43,838 bases of DNA, from positions 1-43,838 of the forward strand of contig JAVBXP010000059.1 in the NCBI GenBank assembly GCA_030824495.1, read 5' to 3'. Within the stretch, counting starts at the first letter, position 1; each line of letters starts with the position of its first letter. Below, piece by piece: positions 11,170 to 21,061 of this stretch. Source of the stretch: a bacterium (GTDB lineage Bacteria; Pseudomonadota; Alphaproteobacteria; Caulobacterales; Caulobacteraceae). The notes under the pieces were generated by a model, which made no database searches, was not told the origin of the DNA, and saw only the letters and a program-made list of their open reading frames with translations. The translations under genes were made by a program, and so were the position numbers.

Positions 11170-12885
11170 GTGAACGGCCAACAAGTCCATTACGAACTGT
11201 TCATCCGGCGCACGCCGGGCGGCGGTTGGACTCTGGACATGGCCACTGAGAACCGGGCCGCCGCAATCTCCAACGCCGAAGAGCTGATGAGCGCCGGCAA
11301 AGTCGCCGCCGTGCGGGTGACGAAGGAGACCCTTCACCCGGAGACTCGCGAGTTTCAATCGGTCACGATCCTGAACCTGGGCGCGACGGAGACGCCCAAG
11401 AAAAAGAAGGTCGTCGAGAATCTCGACCCTTTGTGCGTCTCGCCCCAGGACCTCTACACCGTCCACGCCCGCGAGCGGATCGGGCGGCTGTTGGAAGGCT
11501 GGCTGGAGCGCAAGGGGGCGACGCCCTTCGAGCTTCTGCATCGCGCCGATTTGGTCGAAGAGCTGGAGGCGTCGGGAACCGACCTGCAGCACGCCATCCA
11601 GAAGGTGGCGATCCCCGAAGCCCAGGCCCGCGGCCTGAGCGTCCATGAGGTGATCCGAACGTTCACCACCCTGGTCGAACGCACCATCGACCGACTGCTG
11701 AAAGACTTCCGCAAGGGCGGCATGCCCGACCTCGACAAGGAAGGCTTCGCCCGCGCAGCCGAACGGGTCAGCCGTGATCCTGAACGCGCCTACCTGCTGG
11801 GCGCCGGCGTCGCCGTCTGCATCGCCCCGGCCCGAACCTGGCCGGAAAAGATCTCGCGCCTGCTGGATCTGGCCGACGCCGCGCCCATCACCGGCCCGCC
11901 CCGCGGCCTGGCCCTGCAGACCATCGAGCAGCCCCTGGCCGAGATCCTGGGCTCGCGCACCGGTCTCGATCACGTCATCGGCCTGGACCTCGACCTCGGC
12001 GGCCAGTTGGCCGCCATGACCAGGCTTGCGGCCTGCGACACCATCGACGCCCTGATGCGGATCGAACCCTCGGTGGCCAAGATCATGCCGCCCCTGTCGG
12101 AGGCGGCGACCCGGCTCGCCCGCTGGCTGGCGGCCGAGGATTTCCAGAGCGTGCGCGTGGCGATCACCAAGCGAGTGGTTCGCGACCTGAACGGCCCGCG
12201 CCGCCTGCGGCCCGGCGACGCCGCCGGCGAAATCGAAGTGATGCGGGGCCTGGCCATGGCGCTGACCGCCGCGGCCGGCAGCCTGCTGCAGCCCGAAGAT
12301 GTCCAGGCCGCCTTCAGCCAACGCTCGCGCATGCTGGTCACCAGCGACTTCGTCGAGAGCTATCTAGGCGGCGGCGAACGTACCGCCCGCGACGAGGCCG
12401 AAGCCCTCATGTGGCTGGTGGAGAATGTCATCGGCGCGGCCAATAAGCGCCAGGCCGGGCGCTATCTGTCGGCCGGCATCTCGGCCCTAAGGTTCGAGAA
12501 GGAATTCCGCTACGGCCCCGACACCGCCGCGGTGAAGCTGCAAAAGCTGGCGGCGCTGCAACGGGCCGTGGCGCGCGGCGGTCTGGCGCCGGAGGATTAT
12601 CTGCCGATCCAGGCCAAGATCGGCGATGTCGGCGGCATGGTTGAGGCCGACGCCCGGTTGGTCCCGACGCTCGCCCGCACCCCGGCGTCTCCAGGGCAGA
12701 AGCTGATGCTGATGTTGAAGCTGGCGACCGGCGAGACGGCCCCCAGCGGCCCGGCCGCCGACCGCGCCCGCCAGGAGGCGATGCGGCTCGTCCGCCTCGA
12801 AGACACCCGCGCCGATCTCGCCGCCAACCCGGAACGGATGGGCCAGGTCCGCGACCTGATCCAGCAACTCGGCGCGGCCGCCTAG
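11170..12885 (+). CDS. Uncharacterised 571-residue protein next to chvI and flmB
   Basis: I do not recognise a family with known function. The protein appears soluble: no signal peptide and no membrane segment. Residues 1-80 look like a small beta-rich domain (VNGQQVHYELFIRR... AVRVTKETLHP), a Lys-rich stretch follows (TPKKKKVVENLDP), and the remaining 480 residues read as helices with many Leu/Ala/Arg and few Cys. Repeated Arg/Glu/Leu patterns suggest a helical repeat or scaffold fold. The GTG start at 11170 is chosen because of AGGAG 7 bases upstream. Its stop overlaps the stop of flmB on the other strand by 4 bases (CTAG). The neighbours (envelope-stress regulator on one side, flagellin-sugar genes on the other) hint at an envelope or surface role, but that is weak. 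Confidence 0.85.
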   Translation: MNGQQVHYELFIRRTPGGGWTLDMATENRAAAISNAEELMSAGKVAAVRVTKETLHPETREFQSVTILNLGATETPKKKKVVENLDPLCVSPQDLYTVHARERIGRLLEGWLERKGATPFELLHRADLVEELEASGTDLQHAIQKVAIPEAQARGLSVHEVIRTFTTLVERTIDRLLKDFRKGGMPDLDKEGFARAAERVSRDPERAYLLGAGVAVCIAPARTWPEKISRLLDLADAAPITGPPRGLALQTIEQPLAEILGSRTGLDHVIGLDLDLGGQLAAMTRLAACDTIDALMRIEPSVAKIMPPLSEAATRLARWLAAEDFQSVRVAITKRVVRDLNGPRRLRPGDAAGEIEVMRGLAMALTAAAGSLLQPEDVQAAFSQRSRMLVTSDFVESYLGGGERTARDEAEALMWLVENVIGAANKRQAGRYLSAGISALRFEKEFRYGPDTAAVKLQKLAALQRAVARGGLAPEDYLPIQAKIGDVGGMVEADARLVPTLARTPASPGQKLMLMLKLATGETAPSGPAADRARQEAMRLVRLEDTRADLAANPERMGQVRDLIQQLGAAA

Positions 12886-14042
12886 GCGCTCAGAACCTCG
12901 CCCAAGGCCGCGATCACCCGGTCAACATCGGCCTCGGCCATCCCAGGATAAAGCGGCAGCGACAGGCAGCTTTCGTACCAGGCGTTCGCGCCAGGCAAGT
13001 CCATCGCCCCATATCGCTGGCGGTAATAGGGCTGAGTGTGAACCGGTATGTAGTGAACCTGGGTCCCAACGCCGCGCGCCTTGAGCGCATCGACCACCTG
13101 GCGACGCGTCTTGCCGACCGCCTCGAAGTCGATGAGCGCGACCATCAAGTGCAGGACCGGATCGCTCCAATCTGGCCGGGCGGCGGGGCGCAGCAGCGGC
13201 GCGAACGCGGCCAATCCATCGTGGTACCGCGCCGCCAGCATCCGCCGGCGCGCCGCGAACTGGTCGAGCTTGGCGAGCTGCGACAGGCCCAGCGCGCAGA
13301 GGATGTCGGGCAGGCGATAGTTGAAGCCCACCTCCGGCATCTCGTACCACCAGGGATCGGCGCCCTCGGGCCGGATCATGCCGTGGCTGCGCAGCCGCCT
13401 CAGGCGCTCGGCCAGGGCTGGATCATTGGTGGTGACCATGCCGCCCTCGCCGGTCGCGATGGTCTTCACCGGGTGGAACGAGAAGGTGGCCATGGCCGAA
13501 TAGGCGCAGTCGCCCACCTGCTGGACCGCGTTTCCGAACCGGAGGGTCGAGCCGAGCGCGTGGGGCGCGTCCTCGACCAGCACCGCGCCGGCGACCTGGG
13601 CCAACGCCTTCAGCGCCGGCAGTTCGGCGGTGTCGCCCCGCAGATGAACCGGCAGCACGGCGCGCAGGCGGCGGTCCCCCACCCGACCCATGGCCTCGCT
13701 CAGCGTATCGGGCGTCATCAGGCCGGTCAGCGGATCGACGTCGGCGAACACCACTTCGGCTCCGACGAAGCGGGCGCAATTGGCGGTGGCCAGGAACGTG
13801 ATCGAAGGGGCGACCACCACCTCGCCCGGCTGGACGTCCAGGGCCAGCATGGACAGGTGTAACGCCGCCGTGCCGTTGGAGCAGGCCACAGCGTGGCCCG
13901 CGCCGACCTTTTCGGCGAAGGCGGCTTCGAAAGCCTCGACCCGCGGCCCTGTGGTCAGGAAGTCACTGCGCAGCGCTTCTGCGACCGCGGCGATGTCATC
14001 CTCGTCGATCGACTGACGGCCGTAGGGAAGCATGGCCGCCAT
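12882..14042 (-). CDS. flmB: UDP-4-amino-4,6-dideoxy-N-acetyl-beta-L-altrosamine transaminase (PseC/FlmB)
   Basis: PLP-dependent aminotransferase of the DegT/DnrJ/EryC1 family, 386 residues, second step of pseudaminic-acid-type sugar synthesis used to glycosylate flagellin. It has the PseC N-terminus LPYGRQSIDEDDI, the PLP lysine K193 in SFHPVKTIATGEGG, and the cofactor Asp segment VEDAPHALG. Start: ATG at 14042, one base after the flmA stop, so coupled; an ATG three codons later (14033) is also possible. In Caulobacter the homologous pair flmA-flmB is needed for flagellin modification and motility. The later steps (PseH, G, I, F) are not in the window. Confidence 0.93.
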   Translation of the reverse strand: MAAMLPYGRQSIDEDDIAAVAEALRSDFLTTGPRVEAFEAAFAEKVGAGHAVACSNGTAALHLSMLALDVQPGEVVVAPSITFLATANCARFVGAEVVFADVDPLTGLMTPDTLSEAMGRVGDRRLRAVLPVHLRGDTAELPALKALAQVAGAVLVEDAPHALGSTLRFGNAVQQVGDCAYSAMATFSFHPVKTIATGEGGMVTTNDPALAERLRRLRSHGMIRPEGADPWWYEMPEVGFNYRLPDILCALGLSQLAKLDQFAARRRMLAARYHDGLAAFAPLLRPAARPDWSDPVLHLMVALIDFEAVGKTRRQVVDALKARGVGTQVHYIPVHTQPYYRQRYGAMDLPGANAWYESCLSLPLYPGMAEADVDRVIAALGEVLSA

Positions 14043-14043
14043 G

Positions 14044-15114
<1,071 letters not shown>

Positions 15115-15210
15115 CTAAAAGGACACGAAGCGGAAAATGCGAATCGTATGCGCACTCTTCGGCTCAGCTCGTAAAGAGACCGCTAACCATGATGTGGCGT
15201 GGTGTCGCCC

Positions 15211-15615
15211 ATGGACCGTCGCCGCCTCTTCGCCTTCGCCGCTCTGGTCGCCCTGACGCCCGGCCTGATGGCGGCCGCGCCGGCGAAAGAAGAGAAAAAG
15301 AAGGGCGGCGGCGTCAGTTTCCTGCAGATCAGCGCGCTCACGGCGACGATCTTGCTGGCCAATGGCCGGCGCGGGGTGCTGACCGTCGAGAGCGGCCTCG
15401 ATATCCCGAATGAAAAGCTGCGCGCCAAGGCGACCAGCGTGTTGCCGCGCATCCGCGCCGCCTTCGTCCAGAGCCTGCAGATCTACGCCTCCGGCATGTC
15501 CCCAGGCCACATTCCCAATGCAGAGATCCTGACCAAGCTGCTGCAACGTGAAGCCGACCGCGTGCTCGGCCAGACCGGCGCCCGCCTGCTGCTCGGCACC
15601 ATGCTAATCACCTAG
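15211..15615 (+). CDS. Small secreted protein, FliL-like, with twin-arginine-type signal
   Basis: 134 residues from the ATG at 15211 (an in-frame GTG at 15199 adds four residues). The N-terminus MDRRRLFAFAALVALTPG is a signal peptide with three arginines before the hydrophobic core, so Tat export is possible. Mature part: a Lys-rich stretch (KEEKKKGGG), then FLQISALTATILLANGRRG and VLPRIRAAFVQSLQIY, and a final region with LLQREADRVLG. The strand-then-helix order with P-R-I-R-A resembles the periplasmic domain of FliL. This similarity is my reading and not confirmed. The divergent neighbour of flmA supports a flagellar link. It is convergent with the SDR gene, 13 bases apart. Confidence 0.75.
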   Translation: MDRRRLFAFAALVALTPGLMAAAPAKEEKKKGGGVSFLQISALTATILLANGRRGVLTVESGLDIPNEKLRAKATSVLPRIRAAFVQSLQIYASGMSPGHIPNAEILTKLLQREADRVLGQTGARLLLGTMLIT

Positions 15616-15628
15616 GCCGCCTTAAGCC

Positions 15629-16405
15629 TCACATCGCCGAGATGCCGCCGTCGAGCTTCAGCTCCGCGCCGGTCATGAACTTGCTCTCGTCGGAGGCCAG
15701 ATAGATCACGGCCTGGGCGATGTCTCCGGGCTCGCCAATATGGCCGAGCGGAATCTGGCGGGCCAGCTTGCCATGGGCGACCTCGGTCCCGAATTGCTGG
15801 CGCAGGGGATCGAGGATCGGCGTGTCGATGAAGGTCGGATGGATCGAGTTCGACCGGATATCCAGCCCTTGCTTGGCGCAATGCAGGGCGATGCCCTTCG
15901 ACAACAGCCAGACCCCGGCCTTGGAGGCGTTGTAGACTGGAGAGTTATGGGCGGCGATCAGGCCGGCGATGGACGAGATGTTGATGATCGAGCCCGGCTG
16001 GTGGGCGCGCATGTATCTCAGCGCGTGCTTCGTCCCGAGGAACACCGAGTCGACATTGACGCTCATGACCAGCTTCCAGTCCTCGTAGGACAGCTGCTCG
16101 ATATTGCCTCCGCGGCTGATGCCGGCGTTGTTCACCAGCACCGAGATCCCGCCCATGGCCGCGTCGGCCTCTTCCAGGGCGTAGATCCACTGATCCTCTT
16201 TGGTCACGTCCAGCGGAAAGGCGAAAGCCGTGTCCTCGCCCCTGGCGGCGTTGATCTCGGCGGCCACCGTCTTTGCGCCAACGTGATTGATGTCGGCGAT
16301 CGAGACCTTGGCGCCTTCCTCGGCGAGCATACGGGCCATCGCCGCGCCCAGGCCTTGCGCCCCGCCGGTGATGAAGGCCTTCTTGCCCGCGACCCGTCCC
16401 GCCAT
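15629..16405 (-). CDS. SDR family NAD(P)-dependent oxidoreductase
   Basis: Classical short-chain dehydrogenase, 258 residues. It has the cofactor motif TGGAQGLG (13-20), an Asp at the end of beta-2 (IADIN) favouring NAD(H), NNAG (92-95), and the catalytic S145, Y158 and K162. The sequence resembles cyclopentanol or 3-alpha-hydroxysteroid-type dehydrogenases, but the substrate is not predictable. It is last in a three-gene unit (HAD hydrolase, pterin dehydratase, SDR), with a 9-base gap after phhB. Confidence 0.92.
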   Translation of the reverse strand: MAGRVAGKKAFITGGAQGLGAAMARMLAEEGAKVSIADINHVGAKTVAAEINAARGEDTAFAFPLDVTKEDQWIYALEEADAAMGGISVLVNNAGISRGGNIEQLSYEDWKLVMSVNVDSVFLGTKHALRYMRAHQPGSIINISSIAGLIAAHNSPVYNASKAGVWLLSKGIALHCAKQGLDIRSNSIHPTFIDTPILDPLRQQFGTEVAHGKLARQIPLGHIGEPGDIAQAVIYLASDESKFMTGAELKLDGGISAM

Positions 16406-16414
16406 CGCTTCCTC

Positions 16415-16723
16415 CTAGTCTTTGGCTCCGGCCGTCTCCGCAGCCTGGTTCATGAAGCCGGCCAGGGCGACATCCAGCTCCGTCAACCCGTCGGCGTCAT
16501 GGGTGGTGAGCGTCACCTCGACCCGGTTGTAGACGTTGAACCATTCCGGATGATGGTCCAACTGCTCGGCGCGGATCGCGACGCGGGTCATGAACCCGAA
16601 GGCGGTGTTAAAGTCGGCGAACCGAAACGTCCGGTGGATGGCCTCGCGCTTCTCGTCGGCCAGCTTCCAGCCGGGCGAGCGGGCCAGGGCTGCGTCGGCG
16701 CCGATCCTGGTGGGGCGGGTCAC
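16415..16723 (-). CDS. phhB: Pterin-4a-carbinolamine dehydratase
   Basis: 102-residue protein. It dehydrates 4a-hydroxytetrahydropterin, recycling the cofactor of aromatic amino acid hydroxylases. The signature EQLDHHPEW (53-61) contains the catalytic histidines H57/H58, followed by the conserved NVYN. It begins with GTG at 16723, overlapping the HAD gene stop (GTGA). No phenylalanine hydroxylase gene is in the window, so the partner enzyme lies elsewhere or it serves another role (in some bacteria the family also acts in pterin or molybdopterin metabolism). Confidence 0.93.
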   Translation of the reverse strand: MTRPTRIGADAALARSPGWKLADEKREAIHRTFRFADFNTAFGFMTRVAIRAEQLDHHPEWFNVYNRVEVTLTTHDADGLTELDVALAGFMNQAAETAGAKD

Positions 16724-17379
16724 GCCACGACCTCTTCCTCGAAGCTGAGGCCTGTCGCCGCCGATAGCTCGGCCAGGGTTTGATCGACATCGACCACCTT
16801 GATCGCCCGCATGCCCAGCGCCGCGGCCGGTTTGCAGTTGATACCCAGGTCATCGAGATAGACGCAGGCTTCGGGCTTCACACCCAGCGCCTCGCACATC
16901 ATCAGATAGATCGCCGGGTCGGGTTTGCGGACGCCGGCCTTGGAGCTTTCGATCACGTGGTCGAACAGCGGCATGATCTGGCCCATCAGGCCGACCGGCC
17001 GTTGGGGCTCATCGGCGCCGGGGCTGTGGTGGCTGACCATATTGTTGGTGATGCAGCCCACCTTGAAGTGCTGCTTGCAGGTCTTGAGCGCCTCGACCAT
17101 ACGCGGCCGCACTACGCCCGAAAGCAGCGGTAGGACGTCACGTCCGGGCACCGGATGACCGAGCGCCGTCGACTCGGCCAGGAACAGGTCGTCGAAACCC
17201 TTGGTGTCGATCTCGTTCCGTTCAAACAGCGCCCAGGCGTTGCTGTCGGGATTGGTCGAATTGACCTTGCGGATCAGATCCTTCGGTACGCCATGTTCGG
17301 CCTCGTAGCGGGCGAACGCCTCGAAGGGCGAGGAGGTGAACACCCCGCCAAAATCCCAGATCACCGCCTCGACCGTCAT
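16720..17379 (-). CDS. HAD-superfamily hydrolase, ACAD10/EPHX-N-like
   Basis: 219 residues from [14 protein letters not shown]. Motif I is DFGGV: nucleophile D9 is present, but the residue two positions later, normally Asp in phosphatases, is Gly. This pattern occurs in the ACAD10-like and haloacid-dehalogenase-like groups. Motif II is CITNN and motif III/IV lies around [10 protein letters not shown] and [13 protein letters not shown]. The start at 17379 is preferred over the frame extension to 17490, which lies over the promoter region of the divergent VanZ gene. Substrate unknown. It heads the HAD-phhB-SDR unit. Confidence 0.9.
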   Translation of the reverse strand: MTVEAVIWDFGGVFTSSPFEAFARYEAEHGVPKDLIRKVNSTNPDSNAWALFERNEIDTKGFDDLFLAESTALGHPVPGRDVLPLLSGVVRPRMVEALKTCKQHFKVGCITNNMVSHHSPGADEPQRPVGLMGQIMPLFDHVIESSKAGVRKPDPAIYLMMCEALGVKPEACVYLDDLGINCKPAAALGMRAIKVVDVDQTLAELSAATGLSFEEEVVA

Positions 17380-17480
17380 GCATCTAAACCCGTGTTTGAA
17401 TTTCAGACCGGAAGCTAGTTGGCATTGGCGGACTTTGAAAGTCTCGCCGTCCTGCGAGGCGCTCGCTACTAGTTGGGACC

Positions 17481-17846
17481 ATGCGCCCACTCTTCTCCTT
17501 CATCCCCCGCCCGATCCGCCTTGCAGTGTTCTTCGCGGCGGTGGCGGTGATCCTCTATCTCACCCTGGCCCCCAACCAGGACGTGCCTGGGTCGGGCATG
17601 ATCTGGGATAAAGCCGCCCATACCATCGCCTATGGCCTGCTGACGCTCGTCGGCCTGTTCATGTCGACCCGCCGCCGCTGGATGGTGGTGCTCGGCGTCT
17701 GGTGCCTGGGTGTCGGGGTTGAGATCGCCCAGAGCCTGATGGGCTTTGGCCGGCAGGGCGATTGGCACGACGCCTTGGCCAACTCGATCGGCATCTTCCT
17801 GGCCTATGTGCTTTGGGCCATCGCCCGGCGGTTCAAGCCAAAATGA
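17481..17846 (+). CDS. VanZ-like family membrane protein
   Basis: 121 residues with four predicted membrane segments: 13-28, 47-62, 67-80 and about 100-115. It contains the VanZ-type DKAAHTIAYGLLT segment and a conserved acidic/His stretch (GDWHDALANSIG). VanZ-like proteins give low-level teicoplanin resistance in enterococci, but most members have no known role. The stop overlaps the next ATG (ATGA). Confidence 0.88.
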   Translation: MRPLFSFIPRPIRLAVFFAAVAVILYLTLAPNQDVPGSGMIWDKAAHTIAYGLLTLVGLFMSTRRRWMVVLGVWCLGVGVEIAQSLMGFGRQGDWHDALANSIGIFLAYVLWAIARRFKPK

Positions 17847-18658
17847 TCCCGCGCCACGCCCCCTATGAGGAGAGCGCCGATTTCACCATCGGCCTGAAAC
17901 CCATCGGCGAGGCGGCGTGGCTGGAAGGCGGCGAAACTGATCCCGCCGAGCGCAAGGACCCGTTGTTCGCGACCTGCCGCGAAATCGTTTGGGGCGAGAC
18001 GCCGCGATCGCAGGCCGGCCAAGGAGAGGTGCTGCGGCTAGTCGGCGAGACGTTGGGACCTGTGTCGCATCACCCCGACCTGCCGGACCTCTATGCAGCG
18101 GCCCGGCGCACGCCCGATGACCTAGTGCTGATGGAAAAGCATGACGGCGCTTGGCGCGTGTCGGCCCTGTCGCTCTGCGCGCCGACCTTCTTCACCGCGC
18201 ATGACGTCCTGGGACGGAGCCTGGCCGAGATCCATGGCCCGGTGCATGGCTTCGCCGAACGCTTTCTCGCCCGGGTCGAGCGCATATTCGAGGGCCTGCG
18301 TCCCGGTCTGATCCTCGAGCGGCGAAACTGGAGCCTTGTGAACTCCGGCCAGTCATTCACCCCAGACCCGGCGCCGATCCGCGCACGCATCGGCTCAATC
18401 GACCCTGCGGACGCCGGATCCGAGCTTTTCGTGCGGGTCGAGCGTCAAACGCTGCGGAGACTGCCGCAGACAGGCGGGGCGCTTTTCACGATCCGCGTTT
18501 GGCTCCATCCATTGGACGACCTGCTGGATGACCCGCCACGGCTGGCGGCGTTCGCCAAGGCTTGGCGCGCCGCGCCCGCCGACTTTCGCGATTACAAGCG
18601 GCTTGGCCTCTACGACGATCTGGTCGAGGGCTTCCTCCGCAGCCACGGAGCCCGCTAG
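17843..18658 (+). CDS. Heme-dependent oxidative N-demethylase (HODM/DUF3445) family protein
   Basis: 271 residues. The core RNWSLVNSGQSF and VRVERQTLRRLPQTGGALF match the DUF3445 family, whose named member is a heme-dependent oxidative N-demethylase alpha subunit. Here the protein stands without an obvious dimethylamine pathway, so its substrate is open. The start at 17843 overlaps the VanZ stop by 4 bases; the longer frame from 17762 is within the VanZ gene. The stop overlaps the stop of the convergent KdpE-like gene (CTAG at 18655-18658). Confidence 0.88.
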   Translation: MIPRHAPYEESADFTIGLKPIGEAAWLEGGETDPAERKDPLFATCREIVWGETPRSQAGQGEVLRLVGETLGPVSHHPDLPDLYAAARRTPDDLVLMEKHDGAWRVSALSLCAPTFFTAHDVLGRSLAEIHGPVHGFAERFLARVERIFEGLRPGLILERRNWSLVNSGQSFTPDPAPIRARIGSIDPADAGSELFVRVERQTLRRLPQTGGALFTIRVWLHPLDDLLDDPPRLAAFAKAWRAAPADFRDYKRLGLYDDLVEGFLRSHGAR

Positions 18659-19356
18659 GCCTCGTCCTCCGGGGTCAGCCGATAGCCGACCCCCGGCTCG
18701 GTCAGCAGGATGCGCGGCGTCGAAGGTTCTTCCTCGATCTTCTGCCGAAGCTGGGCGACCAGCACGCGCACGAACTGGGCGTCGACCTGGGCCGCCGGAC
18801 CCCAGACGGCGGCGATCAACTGGCGATGGGTCACCACCCGTCCGCCGTACCGCGCCAAGGCTTTCAACAGATCATATTCGCGCGGCGTCAGCCGGACCTC
18901 ATAGCCCTGAAGAGCGACGCGGCGGGTGGCGAAGTTGACCTCCAGGTCGCCGCTCTTGAAGACCGCATGGGTTGAGAAGCGGCGCTCGCGCCCGCGCAGG
19001 GCCGCGCGGATGCGGGCCAGCAACTCGCCCACAGCGAAGGGCTTGTTGATGAAGTCGTCTGCCCCGAGATCCAGGGCTGCGATTTTCTCATGCTCAAGAT
19101 CGCGGGCCGACAGCACCAGGATCGGGGTCTCGGACCATTCGCGGATCCGCGAGATCACGTCCTTGCCGTCCATATCCGGCAGACCAAGATCGAGGATGAC
19201 CACGTCGCAGGCCTCGCCGGCCAGATAGGCCATCGCCTCATGGCCGGTCTCGGCTGTCGCCACGGCGTAGCCTGCGGCCGCCAACGCCGGTTTCAACGCA
19301 CGAAGAATCTGCTGCTCGTCGTCGACCAGCAGCAGATGGGCCAACACGCCGCTCAT
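18655..19356 (-). CDS. kdpE: KdpE-like response regulator
   Basis: OmpR-family regulator, 233 residues. Receiver 1-120 with the acidic pair DD (12-13), phosphoacceptor D56 (VVILDLGLPDMDG) and Lys in FINKPF, then a winged helix ending PGVGYRLTPEDEA. HLLLVDDEQQILRAL at the N-terminus and TPREYDLLKALARYGGRVVTHRQL in the output domain are typical of KdpE; no more than 20 residues of either are cited. The ATG overlaps the stop of the kinase upstream (ATGA). No kdpFABC genes are in the window, so its regulon is not shown. Confidence 0.85.
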   Translation of the reverse strand: MSGVLAHLLLVDDEQQILRALKPALAAAGYAVATAETGHEAMAYLAGEACDVVILDLGLPDMDGKDVISRIREWSETPILVLSARDLEHEKIAALDLGADDFINKPFAVGELLARIRAALRGRERRFSTHAVFKSGDLEVNFATRRVALQGYEVRLTPREYDLLKALARYGGRVVTHRQLIAAVWGPAAQVDAQFVRVLVAQLRQKIEEEPSTPRILLTEPGVGYRLTPEDEA

Positions 19357-20849
19357 GACGGCGCGCCCGGCAGGATAACGCTGACGACCAGACCAGAACG
19401 CCCATCGTCGCGAGGCCGGGCGAAGACCTCGCCGCCCATGGCCTCGACTAGGCCCCGGCTGATGGACAGGCCAAGACCGGTGCCCTGTTGGCTTGCCGAC
19501 GTCGCGGCCGACCGGAAGAACTTGTCGAAGATCATCTGGAGATCAGCTTCCGGCACACCCGGCCCATCGTCGACGACTTCCAGGACAATCTTGCCGCCGA
19601 CCGACCGCCCCGAGATTTCAATGCGGCCGCCGTTAGGCACGAACCTGACAGCGTTCTCGACGACATTGGCCAGGGCCTGCTCCGTCAGGATCGGATCGCC
19701 GAACGCGGCGAGATCATCGGGGCGGATGCCGCTGACGACTTCGCGGGTCCCGGCCTGGCGCTGAACGCGTTGAACAACCCGGCTGACGACCTCGGCTACG
19801 CCGAAGCTGACCCCCTCGATAGTCAGGGCGCCCGATTCCAGTTTGGTCATATTGAGCAGGTTGGCGACGAAGCGGTTCAGGCGCTCGGCTTCTTCCTGAA
19901 TGGTCAGGGTAAGATCCTCGCGAACCTCGGCGTCGAAGCGGTCCCCGAACTCGCGCAGGCTGGTGACCGAAGCGAGAATCGCCGCCAGTGGCGTTCTCAG
20001 ATCATGCGAGATGGAGGACAGCAGCGCATTGCGAAGCTGCTCGGTCTGGGCCCGGGCCTGCATCTCGGCCCGCTCGGCGGCGAGGCGGAAGCGCGCGATC
20101 GCCGCGCCGGCCATATCCACCAGCACGTCGACCAGCTTCTCGTCATCCTCAGGGCTATCGGTCGGTCGGCCATCCAAGGGGGTGAACCGCCAAGCCGCCG
20201 CACCGACGATGACGCCATCGGCTCGCAGTTGGCGCAGCCGCCAACCGCCCTCCCGCACCGCCGCCTCGCTGGCTGGCCGGGCGGCGAGCTCGGCCAAGGC
20301 CGAAGGAATCGCCAGTCCTGACGGCCAGCTCCAAGACCGGCCGTCATGCAACACCACGGCTTCGCCGCGGCCCGCCTCGGCGATCCTCTGGGCCAGCGCC
20401 TGACGAACGGCGTCTTCGTTATCGGAGGAAGAGAACTCCTCGCTGGCCCGGAATAGCGCGCCAGCTGTACGCGCTCGCACCTCCGCGCGCCCCTGCGCCT
20501 CGCGGACCCTACCGGCCAGCCGACCGGTCAACATGGCGACGGCTAGGAAGACGGAGAGGACGAGATAGTCTTCGGCCGAGTTCATCGTGAACTCGAAGCG
20601 GGGCTCGACCAAATAGATGTCGTAAATGACGAAGGCCGTCGCGGCGGCGAAGTAGGCTGGGCCCGACCCCAAGGTGACGGCTGTAATCAAGACGCCGGCC
20701 AGGAACACCATCGACAGGCGGTCGGTGTGGAAGAGCCGATAGACGCCCTCGGCGACCAGGGTCGCAGCAACGACAAGACCGAAAGCCGCGGCATATCGCC
20801 AGATTCCGCGCAGAGGCGTGATCCGCCGCATTGTCCATTGCCGCGCCAT
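19353..20849 (-). CDS. Short KdpD-like sensor histidine kinase
   Basis: 498 residues. It starts with membrane helices of the KdpD/DUF4118 type (about 19-38, 46-80 and 95-108), then a GAF-like segment (130-255), a coiled stretch, H-box SSISHDLRTPLAAIL (H282), N box ENAVRF, G1 DDGPGVP and G2 GTGLGLSISRGL. Full KdpD proteins are near 900 residues with an N-terminal KdpD/Usp half; that half is missing here. The start at 20849 (MARQWTMRRI) follows AAGGA 5 bases upstream. The frame continues to 20972 without support. The stop overlaps kdpE. It senses an unknown signal. Confidence 0.87.
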   Translation of the reverse strand: MARQWTMRRITPLRGIWRYAAAFGLVVAATLVAEGVYRLFHTDRLSMVFLAGVLITAVTLGSGPAYFAAATAFVIYDIYLVEPRFEFTMNSAEDYLVLSVFLAVAMLTGRLAGRVREAQGRAEVRARTAGALFRASEEFSSSDNEDAVRQALAQRIAEAGRGEAVVLHDGRSWSWPSGLAIPSALAELAARPASEAAVREGGWRLRQLRADGVIVGAAAWRFTPLDGRPTDSPEDDEKLVDVLVDMAGAAIARFRLAAERAEMQARAQTEQLRNALLSSISHDLRTPLAAILASVTSLREFGDRFDAEVREDLTLTIQEEAERLNRFVANLLNMTKLESGALTIEGVSFGVAEVVSRVVQRVQRQAGTREVVSGIRPDDLAAFGDPILTEQALANVVENAVRFVPNGGRIEISGRSVGGKIVLEVVDDGPGVPEADLQMIFDKFFRSAATSASQQGTGLGLSISRGLVEAMGGEVFARPRDDGRSGLVVSVILPGAPS

Positions 20850-21061
20850 GCGGATCCTTGCAAAGCCGGTCGTCGGCGGCCCTCGCCTGTCCGTGGGAAC
20901 CCAGGCTCGATCGGGGAGACGAGCGAGGCCGCCGACAGGAATGACGATGGGCCACCCAACCGGCCGTTTCAATTATGCCAAGCTTATGCGCCAGGCAGCG
21001 CCCGAGGTTATAAACTTCTTATGCTTGCCCCGTTTGGCGCCTCGCCGCACCAAACTGGTCC

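Noticed and set aside
12882..12885. Possible defect at the overlap of the 571-residue gene and flmB
   Set aside because: Both end in TAG inside one CTAG; both frames are complete.
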